Assembly (NCBI RefSeq): GCF_024139115.2
Contig: NC_085140.1
Coordinates: forward strand, 102,932,988 to 102,996,987
Reading direction: 5' to 3'
From: Armigeres subalbatus
Taxonomy: Eukaryota; Arthropoda; Insecta; Diptera; Culicidae
Length of the DNA: 64,000 bases
Below the pieces are notes generated by a model. The model was not told the origin of the DNA. It did not search any database and saw only the letters and a list, made by a program, of their open reading frames with translations. Positions 32,517 through 41,527 of the stretch are shown here, piece by piece. A program made the position numbers and the translations under genes. The first letter of the stretch is position 1. Each line of letters starts with the position of its first letter.

Positions 32517-33971
32517 CTATTCATTGAAACGTAAGCTGCTCTTTTTACGATCAAATAACCTTTTATAAACTTTACACTCAGTACTAAATGCTCCGTGGTT
32601 TACGTCCAGATTCATTTTACGTTCTTTATTCATTTTCAAACAATTGATACATTTCAAAGCAGTTGACGTGCAATCAGATGTTTTGTGACCTTCACTGCAC
32701 TTAGAACACGCAATACTATTCTTGCATTCCGTACTCATGTGCCCAAATTCTCCACATTGGAAGCATCTTAGAACACTAACTTCGGGAACTACAAGGCACC
32801 GATCAAACCTTATATTCACTTTCTTCGCGGTCAGCAAGCAACTATAAGTATCCTTATCGACTTCAATCACAACATTGTATTTGTTGTACTTGAAACGTGG
32901 ATTTTCGTACGTCCTGATAACCTTTACTTCATTTATAGCGATGTCTTCATTTAGATTTTTTAAAATCTCGATGAAGTCATCGGAGGATAATTTATCGCAC
33001 ATGCCCATCACTTTAAGCCTTGGCACCGAAGTGGGAACAACAGCATTATAGCTTTCACCCAGATCACTTTGAATGCCATCTTTCACAACATTTACATTGT
33101 ATCCTGTTGCACACTCAGCAATAATAGAGCCGTCTTTCCCGTTCCTAAAGTTACTGATTTTGTGTGTTTTTGGATCTAATTTATCGTTCAAAAATTTCCG
33201 AGTAGCATCACTACTCTGGTTGGACTCTTTTGGTTTAATCACAATAACCGGACGAGCCTTACGTTTAGTTTTCGCTTCCTGTGAAACAGCGATTTTATTA
33301 CTAATTTTAACTTTATTCCCAGCTTTCTTTTTTACAACATCCGCGAAACTAACATTCTCAGTCAACAAATTCTCTGAGGCTTCATTAACATCATCCTGAA
33401 CTTTACGCTTTTTAGGTCTGGGAGTCTGACCTGGCTCTGAGGCCGGACTTGAAGTACCATGCATTACATTCATTGCAGCCAAACTTTTATTCGAATTAAA
33501 TTGAAAAAATGAACATTTCATATTTTCCAACTCTTGACCAACAGATTTTTGGAAGCCGCTAATAGACTCACCCAAAACGCAATTCAATTTACTTGCCAAT
33601 TGTTCCATACCGAGCTTCAACGCGCTGTCTATCTGGGCAGTAATGTGATCTCGGATGCCACCAATCGAATCGGAGAGAGAAGAAATTTTCTTCATCTCTT
33701 CCTCAATACGGGTAACATCCGACACCTTAACATTCTGCCCGTCGCAAAACCGACTCGACAGACAGTCCGAACACTTGAATAGCACATTTGCGTTCTCCGT
33801 TATCAACCTCGCTGCTGCCTTATTCTCGATAGGAGAACAGCGGGCGTGAAAGTGCTTATCGCACTGACAACAACACAGCGGAAAATCGTTGATAGCGATC
33901 CCCACTTTGCACTTTTCGCATTCCATTATCGCTACACAGCAGTGGATACCAATATGCAAAACACCACACAA
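32517..33971 (-). CDS. LINE ORF1: PHD-like finger plus zinc knuckles
   Basis: An intact 484-residue frame encodes the nucleic-acid-binding protein of the CR1/Jockey-type element. Residues 18-45 form a PHD-like finger with Cys pairs and a His (CEKC, CCQCDKHFHARC). A central basic region around 185-250 includes PRPKKRKVQ, a likely nuclear-localisation signal. Residues 402-445 hold Cys-rich knuckles, CFQCGEFGHMSTEC, then CSKCSEGHKTSDC and CINC. Such ORF1 proteins coat the element RNA and chaperone it to target DNA. Two candidate starts exist (Met1, Met16); the second lies just before the finger. This is the best preserved TE gene in the window, which suggests the element is young relative to its neighbours even though ORF2 is broken. 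Confidence 0.85.
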   Translation of the reverse strand: MCGVLHIGIHCCVAIMECEKCKVGIAINDFPLCCCQCDKHFHARCSPIENKAAARLITENANVLFKCSDCLSSRFCDGQNVKVSDVTRIEEEMKKISSLSDSIGGIRDHITAQIDSALKLGMEQLASKLNCVLGESISGFQKSVGQELENMKCSFFQFNSNKSLAAMNVMHGTSSPASEPGQTPRPKKRKVQDDVNEASENLLTENVSFADVVKKKAGNKVKISNKIAVSQEAKTKRKARPVIVIKPKESNQSSDATRKFLNDKLDPKTHKISNFRNGKDGSIIAECATGYNVNVVKDGIQSDLGESYNAVVPTSVPRLKVMGMCDKLSSDDFIEILKNLNEDIAINEVKVIRTYENPRFKYNKYNVVIEVDKDTYSCLLTAKKVNIRFDRCLVVPEVSVLRCFQCGEFGHMSTECKNSIACSKCSEGHKTSDCTSTALKCINCLKMNKERKMNLDVNHGAFSTECKVYKRLFDRKKSSLRFNE

Positions 33972-34153
33972 TACACAGAGATAGAAAAATCAAAGGTGCA
34001 AAAAAAAACGACAACGACAGCTTGCCGCACGAAACTATAGGTTGTACTACGGCTTCGCGGGATGCTGTGTTGGGTAATAAATCACAAAATTAGATATAAT
34101 TAGGCACAGAGATAATATATCTCCTACTTATCCTGATATAAAAAAAATATAAA

Positions 34154-34940
34154 AAGAAATCAATGCTCGTTAGCGTCACGTGACTCTTATGACCATCGAC
34201 GAACAATAGAACAGGAAACATGATTCGTTGTTCTTTTAACCAGGGAAGAAAAATGTTCTTCAGATACTCGAGCATTGATTTCTGCATCTGCAATTGCTTT
34301 CTCCAAACTCTGTAGTCTTTAGGGGCATTTCTAGCAATTTCTCCTGGAAACCGACTTTTGTAAGGAAACAAAATTAACGGCGGGAGCAGTCTTCCAGTTG
34401 CATTTCCGGAAAACAGCGCTGTGTAGTTTTCCTCATCGCCGTTTCTGAATACGGATTAAACATGCTGAACACCTTTTGGAGCCAAATATTTTTTGTTTCG
34501 CACAACCAGTTGGAATGCTAATTCTTCCAAGTTAAAAATTTGGTTCGGAAGCTGCAGCAGATGTTCGTAGTCCTCTTCCTTGAGTAGTGTAGATGTGTTC
34601 TGGAACCAATTCCGTACTTGCTGTTCCTTTACTCTTGCCCTGTGTTTACCGAATACGTTGGATTTCCTGCAAGATAGCCAACAACGCCATTCACTTTTCC
34701 CCAGGAATTCCATTTTTAAACAGAGTTTTGATCTTTCGAAGCTGGATTAATTGTCCTACACTGACCGGGAAATCAGATCGAGCGAAACGTCCAATCCACT
34801 CTAGCAGTTTACGTTCAGGTTCCGCAGAGAGCACCGTTGATTTACCTGGCTATGCTCCAGGAGTTTGTTTGCCACAAATTTCATTCCGAGGCGTCTGCTC
34901 CGGAATACCGAAAACCCTACCCGCGCACTTTGTTTCCTTT
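34154..34940 (-). pseudogene. Tigger/pogo-like transposase, DNA-binding and DDE first half
   Basis: From the right, KCAGRVFGIPEQTPRN is the last helix of a psq-type helix-turn-helix. Next come TVLSAEPERKLLEWIGRFAR and FPVSVGQLIQL of the CENP-B-type domain. After a frameshift near 34690, GKHRARVKEQQVRNWF and PNQIFNLEELAFQLV lead into the DDE core, with NGDEENYTALFSGNATGRLL and PVLLFVDGHKSHVTL, where the Asp in FVDGH is the expected second catalytic acidic residue. A TAG after TPGA and the frameshift make it a pseudogene. The frame is cut at IDF by the CR1 insertion and resumes at 28978. The start of the psq domain is at 38342-38415. Confidence 0.85.
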
Positions 34941-34994
34941 CAAGGAAACACATGATCGAAATTATTTTGACGTATAAAGAAGAATTTTGGGGGG

Positions 34995-36175
34995 AAGTGC
35001 CGTTTGGTCGAATACCGTTCGATTAAATGCCATTTGGCCGAAGGCCACTAGGCCGAAAGTCATTTGGCCGAAAGTGTCATTTGGCCGAAATGGTAATTTG
35101 ACCGAAAAGGTAATTATGCCGAAAGGGTCATTTGGTCAAAAGGGTCATCTGGCCGAATAGGACATTTGTCCGAATAGGTCATTTGAAAAGTGGGAAATAG
35201 GGTGTGAAAAGTGAGACGTCTTACTTATCACTACTTATTTCCCATTTCTCACTGTGAAAAGTGAGTAGTGCGAAGTGGGAAATGAGACATCTCACTACTC
35301 ACTTCTCACTTCTCATTTTTCATAGTGAGGAGTGAGAAATTAGGAGTGAAAAGTGAGACGTCTCACTTCTCAATCCTCATTTCTCACTTCCTACTGTAAA
35401 AAATGTAAAATGCGAAGTGACTATTGAGACGTCTCACCAGTGATGGGAAAAACTCAAATTCTCACCCACGATTCAAGCGAGTCAATCCTCACCGTCTCTT
35501 AGGCCAGAAAATCGTTCGTGATTTGCATCATTGCATTATTTCTACGTTTCCCTTCGTTGAATAAATCGAATTTACTTTCTTTGCCTAAAACAATAAATAG
35601 CAAATCTATATGTAAACGTAAAATATATTTTGGCGCTTTCTGGAGTGAAATCACTTTTTAGTGAATGAGCGAAACAATGCGGTGATTGAAATTTGAGCAA
35701 CACTACTTCTCACTACTCACTTCGTGCTTCCACTTTTTACAGTGAGAAGTTAGAAATGAGAAGTGAGTAGTGAAACGTCTTACTTCTCACTCCTCATTTC
35801 TCATTTTTCAAGTGATCTATTCTGCCAAATGTCCTATTCGGCCAAATGTCCTATTTAGCAAAATGTCCTATTCGGCCAAATGTCGTATTCGACCAAATAA
35901 CCCTTTCGGTTAAACGACCCTTTCGACCAAATTGCCCTTTCGACAAAATGACCCTTTCGACCAAATGATCCTTTCGGTCAAATGTCTCTTTCAGTCCAAT
36001 GACCCTTCCGACCAAATGACACTTTCGGCCAAATTTCCCTTTTGGCCAAATGACCCTTTGGGTCAAATAAACATTTTGGCCAAATGACTTCCGACCAGAT
36101 TGGTTTCGGCCTAATGGTTTTTTTGGCCTAGTGGCATTCGTCCGACTGGGTTTCGGCTAAACGACGGGGTTGTTC
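34995..36175. mobile_element. Foldback element of TTTGGCCGAAA repeats
   Basis: The left third (about 34995-35185) is tandem GTCATTTGGCCGAAAGGG-like units. The right part (about 35810-36170) is the same motif inverted, CCCTTTCGGCCAAATGAC. Between them are GAAGTGAGAC, GTCTCACTTCTCAC and TCTCACTACTCACTTCTC blocks that also pair with each other, plus a spacer at 35430-35700. The whole can fold into one long hairpin. It lies immediately upstream of the transposase fragment ending at 34940. Confidence 0.85.
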
Positions 36176-36276
36176 AGCAAAGTGATTCCATTGAATATTC
36201 TTGATTTTTTAGATGCGTATGTTTTGTGATTAATCCACCAGACCAGAAGTGAGAAAAAAATATTTTTTTCATCATA

Positions 36277-36494
36277 CACACTTAAAATAAATCGCAGATT
36301 TCTGTGAAATTTCACCGAAATCTCAACAGCAGAACTGATCGGTGAATAGTTTTACAGATTTTCGGTGGTTTTGACAGTTGAACAAAGGAAAAATCGCCAA
36401 TAATTTTGTGAAATAATTACCGAACAAATCTGCTGTTGAGATTTCGGTGAATTGAAGCAAAATTCACCGAAATCTGTGAAATGATTTAAGTGTG
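36277..36494. mobile_element. MITE with TA duplication, 218 bp
   Basis: TA at 36275-36276 and 36495-36496 flank inverted ends CACACTTAAAATAAATCGCA and CACACTTAAATCATTTCACA. Pairing extends through GATTTC(T/G)GTG and ATTTCACCGAAATCTCAACA. It is non-coding. Confidence 0.9.
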
Positions 36495-37570
36495 TATGTT
36501 TTAAAAATTTACTTTGTTAGGAAAAGTTGTAGAAGTCATCTCTAAATTAATGGTCGAAATTGATTTTGTAACATTAAACCATGTCCCAGTACAATTAAAT
36601 AATAATAAAAATGCATTTGTTATAGAAGGATAGGATAGGTAGACAATTAGTTTGTATAAAAAATATTAATTTTTTGCCCATTCATGTCCGACAGGCGTAT
36701 TGCTACCAAGGCGGAATATCGGTTGGTACGCTTGTTCGAACGGAAACCTCGTCGACGAACGGAGAGCGAAAGAGGAGATGGGAACTTTGGGGCTTGTTGG
36801 AGCCTCGACTCGTTTGCCCGCGGTTGTTAATCTCGAGCCGGCGAACGAGACAGTCTCGAGAAAGCTAGATTTGCAGCTTCGGCTAATTTTCCTGGCGAAG
36901 ATTCAATGCTGGCTATCAAAGGACAGACCTCCCCGAAGTAGAGTGCGGGTGAAACGGTTAAATCTTGGGCACGTGGAACGCGATGTGCGATTGTGAATCG
37001 TAGTGAGGTTAACCACTCGGTAGTGTCCAGGAGGCAACTTGTAAAGCCCTGGTATCAGTGACGAGTCTACATTTGCGACATTCCGGTATTTAGACCGACG
37101 CCTATCCGAAGTTCTAAGCGGAAGTCCGAAAGTGTCCCCCTCATATCATATATCGCGTTAGAGATATGATATGGGGGTGGGGGGAGACACACCGTCCGAA
37201 GCAGGACAAAGTAACCCGGATCTTACAAATGTTTAGCATCATATACAAAACACGTTCAACCGCACACTTATTCACCGAACGTTAAAAACAGAATCAAAAA
37301 CTCGTATTTTACGAATGTTCTGCATCGTACCTAAAACACGTCCGATCGCGCACCAATTATTTACTCACTCGACCGCGCGAACTATCTGCTTACTGAACAG
37401 AAATACGACAAAACAGGCACTGATTAACTTTCAATTCGACCGCACAGAACAAACAAAATCGTCCCGCGCGGACTATCTGCTTACTGAGAAGGAAACCCGA
37501 CCAAACAGGCACTCAAGCGCCTTAAAAAAAAACGTTTGAAAAAAAAACTTTTTTTTTTCGCTTATATATA
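36495..37570. other. Unassigned stretch with GC-rich block and hairpin
   Basis: 36670-37110 is unusually GC-rich for the area and could be a 5' leader of an unidentified retroelement, but its frames show no domain I know. 37131-37189 is a hairpin (GTGTCCCCCTCATATCATAT with its complement). At 37370-37520 a roughly 100-bp segment containing CTATCTGCTTACTGA and AAACAGGCACT occurs twice. No host gene is recognised. Confidence 0.4.
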
Positions 37571-37710
37571 AATAGTAGTTTGTGCAACTAGTTGCAAAAA
37601 GACGATTTTTTTCAGCTCAAGTAGTACGTTTATCCAACGAGGCTTGCCGAGTTGGATAAATACTACGAGTGCTGAAAAAATCGAGTTTTGCAACGAGTTG
37701 CACACGCTAT
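37571..37710. mobile_element. Palindromic MITE, about 140 bp
   Basis: The arms run from TTGTGCAACTAGTTGCAAAA on the left to the inverted GTGTGCAACTCGTTGCAAAA on the right, through a shared GATTTTTTCAGC and TATCCAAC. The pairing continues almost to the centre near 37641. Confidence 0.8.
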
Positions 37711-38341
37711 TTTTTGCAATGACGAAAAATGGGCTTAAATATGATAAATCTTTACCAAAATGGTACAATTTTATTCACTTAATATGACCAATCTTGCCAA
37801 AAAATCATGTTGCTGCAGAAAACAAACATATTCCATGTTATCGTGCCCCATTGTGTGCTCGACATAGCATAAGGCGATAGATAAACCTTTGGAGAATTTG
37901 ATGTCATGTCCACCAAATTATTAAATTTGTTACGTGACACAGAGAATACACTATTTGAACACGCACCCAAGCCAATTTAGCTAAATGTGGTCATGTAACT
38001 ATTGTTCTAATGCTGGTTTTCCATTATAGCACGCGAATGAGTGCTTTAATGGATTTTATGCAACCCATTTGAGTTGCATAATGTTCATTAAAGCACCCAT
38101 GTCATTGGTCTGAAAAGTAGGCCGTTTTATCATTCAAACGCCAACTGTAAACCAGGTATTATGATCAAGAATTGCAAAAAAAGATATTTGAGATTTTCTA
38201 GCAAAAAATGTCATTTTTCAGGACAAAAATTCTACTAAACATGCATATTTACGCAAATCAAATTGCCCCATTTAAAACTATAAAGTTAATGCTAATACAT
38301 CATAGAAAACCATTTGTCGCTCCTTGTCCCTTCCTTCACAC
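37711..38341. other. Non-coding stretch with a small hairpin
   Basis: A 24-bp-arm hairpin, GTGCTTTAATGGATTTTATG with its complement, lies at about 38051-38096. Otherwise the DNA is AT-rich without gene or repeat. It falls between two pieces of the broken transposase, so it is either intron or inserted DNA. Confidence 0.45.
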
Positions 38342-38415
38342 CTGACGGCGTCCAGTGCTTTCTCCAAATCTTCTACGGAATACGTTTGCTTCTGCAGCTT
38401 TTTCTGGTCCATCAT
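38342..38415 (-). pseudogene. Tigger/pogo-like transposase, N-terminal start
   Basis: Met-Met-Asp-Gln then KKLQKQTYSVEDLEKALDAV matches the first helices of the psq-type helix-turn-helix found at the N-terminus of pogo/Tigger transposases. The match stops after AVR, at CAG followed by GTGTGA, which could be a splice donor. The next helix (KCAGRVFGIPEQT) appears 3.4 kb away on the same strand at 34940. Whether the gap is an intron or later insertions cannot be settled here. Confidence 0.65.
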
Positions 38416-38461
38416 GTTCAAAATTACATTTAACTTCATGGGCTACAGCTTTTCGATGAAC

Positions 38462-40496
38462 CTACGCCGAATGGAGTATCCTTCTCCACTGGACTCGATC
38501 CTGGGCCAATCGCTTCCAGTCGCCCTGAACATTGAGCGCCCTCAGGTCCTCTGCAAAAAGCCATCGTGTACGCGGTCTTCCACGAAGCCTGCGGCCTCTT
38601 CCGGGTTCTCTACTAAATATTATCTTCGCTTGACGTTCTTTCGAACGAACAACGTTACCAGCCCACCGTAGTCTGCCGTGTTGTATAAGCCTTATAATAT
38701 CCAGCCCTTTATACACCTGGTACAATTCGTGGTTGGGGGCCCTCCTTAGCCGTGCGGTAAGACGCGCGACGACAAAGCAAGACCATGCTGAGGGTGGCTG
38801 GGTTCGATTCCCGGTGCCGGTCTAGGCAATTTTCGGATTGGAAATTGTCTCGACTTTCCTGGGCATAAAAGTATCATCGTGTTAGCCGCATGATATACAA
38901 ATGCAAAAATGGTAACTTGGCTTAGAAACCTCGCAGTTAATAACTGTGGAAGTGCTTAATGAACACTAAGCTGCGATGCGGCTCTGTCCAAGTGTGGGGA
39001 TGCAATGCCAAGAAGAAGAAGACAATTCGTGGTCCATGCGACGCCGCCAGATATCGTTCTCCTGTTTACCGCCGAGTATTGTCCGCAGCACCTTACGCTC
39101 AAACACTCCGAAAGCTCTCCGATCAGCCTTTTTTAACGTCCATGTTTCATGGCCGTATAAAGTCACCGGAAGAATCAGAGTAGTATACAACGCGAGTTTT
39201 GTTTTCGTTTGCAGACTACGGGACTTAAGCTGGTTACGAAGTCCGTAATAAGCCCAATTTGCAGCTGCAATACGCCTTTTCACCTCGCGGGTAACATCGT
39301 TATCGTACGTCAATAATGTTCCAAGATACACAAATTCTTCTACCACTTCAAATTTTTTACCATCCAGCACCATTTCGCTACCACCACCACTAATGAACCC
39401 ACGTTGATTGCCAGCAACCACGAACTTCGTTTTGCTGGTATTGATCGTGAGTCTAATCCTTGCTGTCTCCCTCTTAAAAGGTATAAAGGCCTCTTCCACA
39501 GAACGGCGATAATCTCGATAATATCGATATCATCCGCAAATCCCATGAGCATATACGATCTTGTGATAATGGTACCGCTTCTTTGCACGCCAGCTCTCCT
39601 AATCGCTCTCACACCTGATTTCGATCCGTCCAACGTTATACGAATCAGCCGCATCAGTTTCGCCGGAAAACCATGTTCAAGCATAATTTGCCATAATTAA
39701 TTCCGTTTCACTGAATTGTACGCCGCATTGAAATCAATAAACAGTGTGTCTGCAAGTTGTACTTCTGGAATTTATCAAGGATTTGTCTCAGGGTAAACAT
39801 TTGATCCGTCGTTGATCGGCCCTCACGAAAACCTGCTTGGTATTCGCCGACGAAGGACTCTTCAAGCGGTTTTAATCTGTTAAACAGAATACGGGACATA
39901 ATTTTGTACGCCGAATTAAGGAGGGTTATTCCTCGGTAATTGGCGCACTCCAGTCTGTGCCCTTTCTTAAAGAGAGGGCAAATGAGGCCGTTCAACCAGC
40001 TAGCAGGCATTTCCTCGGCTTCCCATATTTCCGACATAATATGGTGCAGAACTTCATAAAGCTGCTCACTGCCATGTTTGAGAAGTTCAGCCGGGAGCTG
40101 ATCCTTCCCCGCAGCCTTATTGTTTTTCAACTCTTTAACAGCTTTTTTAACCTCATCTAGTGTAGGTAACTCCACAGCTTGCCCATCGTCACTAATATTT
40201 ATTCTGTTCACCGATGCACTGTCACTTCCACTATTCAACAAAGTCTCGAAGTATTGCTTCCACCTGGCAGCCACTTCAGTTTTATCTGTCAGCAAATTCC
40301 CTTGTTAGTCGTTGCACATGACGGGAGATGGCGCAGTCTTTCTCCGCACGCCATTGACAGACTCATAAAACCTACGCATATCGTTCGGCTCCATTTTTTC
40401 CTGCGCCTCTTGTTCTTCGTACTTTTTTCTTTCTGCGGTGGGTTCGTTTTTCGGCTGCTCTTGCTTCCTTGTACCGATCTCTATTCGATCGGGCAA
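38462..40496 (-). pseudogene. RTE-type retrotransposon (family B), SINE-interrupted
   Basis: On the minus strand, 40496-40305 encodes RRFYESVNGVRRKTAPSP, continuing at 40295-39708 with TEVAARWKQYFETLLN, AAGKDQLPAELLKHG and the reverse transcriptase blocks LICPLFKKGHR, ANYRGITLLNSAYKI and YQAGFREGRSTTDQMF. Frames at 39684-38966 carry GFADDIDI (catalytic FADD) and FVYLGTLLTYDNDVTREVKR. After a SINE inserted at 38734-39021, the tail resumes with YQVYKGLDIIRLIQHGRLRW and ends HSA-stop at 38462. The endonuclease half is missing (5' truncation near 40496) and frameshifts break the core. Its sister is at 14560-15330. Confidence 0.85.
38734..39021 (+). mobile_element. tRNA-derived SINE, Feilai-like
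   Basis: This begins GGGGGCCCTCCTTAGCCGTG and has the B-box GGTTCGATTCC; its body is shared with copies at 8211 and 54112, and it ends GAAGAAGAAG. A 12-bp duplication, ACAATTCGTGGT, lies at 38722-38733 and 39022-39033. It interrupts the family-B RTE copy, so the SINE is the younger insertion. Confidence 0.95.
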
Positions 40497-40499
40497 CTA

Positions 40500-40960
40500 T
40501 TTTTATTTATTTATGACCAGACTAAGGCCGGAGTGGATTACTGTCCGATATTCTGGCTACGTGCCCGGCCCACCGCAGTGGATGATTCTCCCAACAGTTG
40601 ATACAACTCGTGGTTCATTCGCCTCCTCCACGTACCGTTCGCCATCTGCACCCCACCATAGATGGTACGCAGCACTTTTCTTTCGAAAACTCCCAGGGCG
40701 TGGACCAACGTCCACGAGCATTGTCCAGGTCTCATGTCCGTAGAGAACTACCGGTCTAATAAGCGTTTTGTAGATAGGCAGTTTGGTACGGCGGCGAACT
40801 CTATTCGAACGGAGCGTCTTGCGGAGTCCAAAGTACGTACGATTTCCTGCTATGATGCGTCTCCGAATTTCTCTGCTGGTACCGTTATCGGAGGACACCA
40901 GTGAGCCCAAGTACACGAATTCTTCAACCACCTCGATTTCGTCACCATCAATACAAACTC
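40500..40960 (-). pseudogene. RTE-type retrotransposon, 3' fragment (family A)
   Basis: Minus-strand frames give IDGDEIEVVEEFVYLGSLVS, SREIRRRIIAGNRTYFGLRK, TKLPIYKTLIRPVVLYGHET, then a frameshift to FERKVLRTIYGGVQMANGTW and RRRMNHELYQL. The 3' end, CGGCCTTAGTCTGGTCATAA, followed by a TAAA-type tail, matches the copy at 50775. It is 5' truncated near 40960, and its 3' tail abuts the truncated 5' end of the family-B copy. Only the C-terminal region is left, with an internal deletion relative to the copy at 50775. Confidence 0.8.
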
Positions 40961-41527
40961 ATGGTGGGTGGCTAAAAACACATTACAACTATATCATTTA
41001 TAATACTTACAGTTTCGATGTTTTTGGGAGAGCCATTCGCCGTGCATTTTTGTTTTAATGGAATATGAAGTTTTATTTTCAGCACAGAGAAAAAAAAACG
41101 TCTAAATCAACAAATGTTCTAATGTTCACCTTTGCAATGGTTGATTTAATTTTTTTAGGTGTAAGCAGATGCTTTCATCGCATTTGCTTGTGTTTGCACA
41201 CAATGTGTTTAGCATTGGGCGATAATGTTTTCGTGGCGATGGTTTTGATAGCATTTTGTTCAATCAAAGTTAATTGCCTATGTTCCGGGTATTAAACCAC
41301 CCGAATTGGACATTAATTTACAATGTTCTGAAAACTCAGATGTGAATATGTACAAGCATTTTGTTCTAGTGAGACATTCGTTTCTCTGTATTTACGGCTC
41401 AATTTCGTTTAGAGCTTATCAAAACTACTTACACAATTTTTGACGAGAAAAATTACAAAAACTTTGGAAGCAGTTTTCTCATTTACATGTTTTTACAGAT
41501 GTGCTCGACTTGCGGTTAGCGGCAGTA

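Larger units (their letters stand above)
28989..34153 (-). mobile_element. CR1/Jockey-superfamily LINE inserted in a transposase
   Basis: This is a near full-length non-LTR element. On the minus strand, ORF1 (33971-32517) is followed by a decayed ORF2 with endonuclease, reverse transcriptase and C-terminal segments, then a 3' region ending in a (CAT)n run at 28990-29002. The insertion splits the DDE domain of a Tigger-like transposase; AGAA is present at both junctions as a possible short target duplication. A PHD-type finger in ORF1 and a microsatellite 3' end favour the CR1/L2 side of the superfamily. The region 29040-29850 is AT-rich and has no ORF; it may be 3' UTR or hold further insertions. 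Confidence 0.8.

Noticed and set aside
35851..36066. 71-codon minus-strand frame with RVIWPKG repeats
   Set aside because: It is made wholly of the tandem TTTGGCC foldback repeats.
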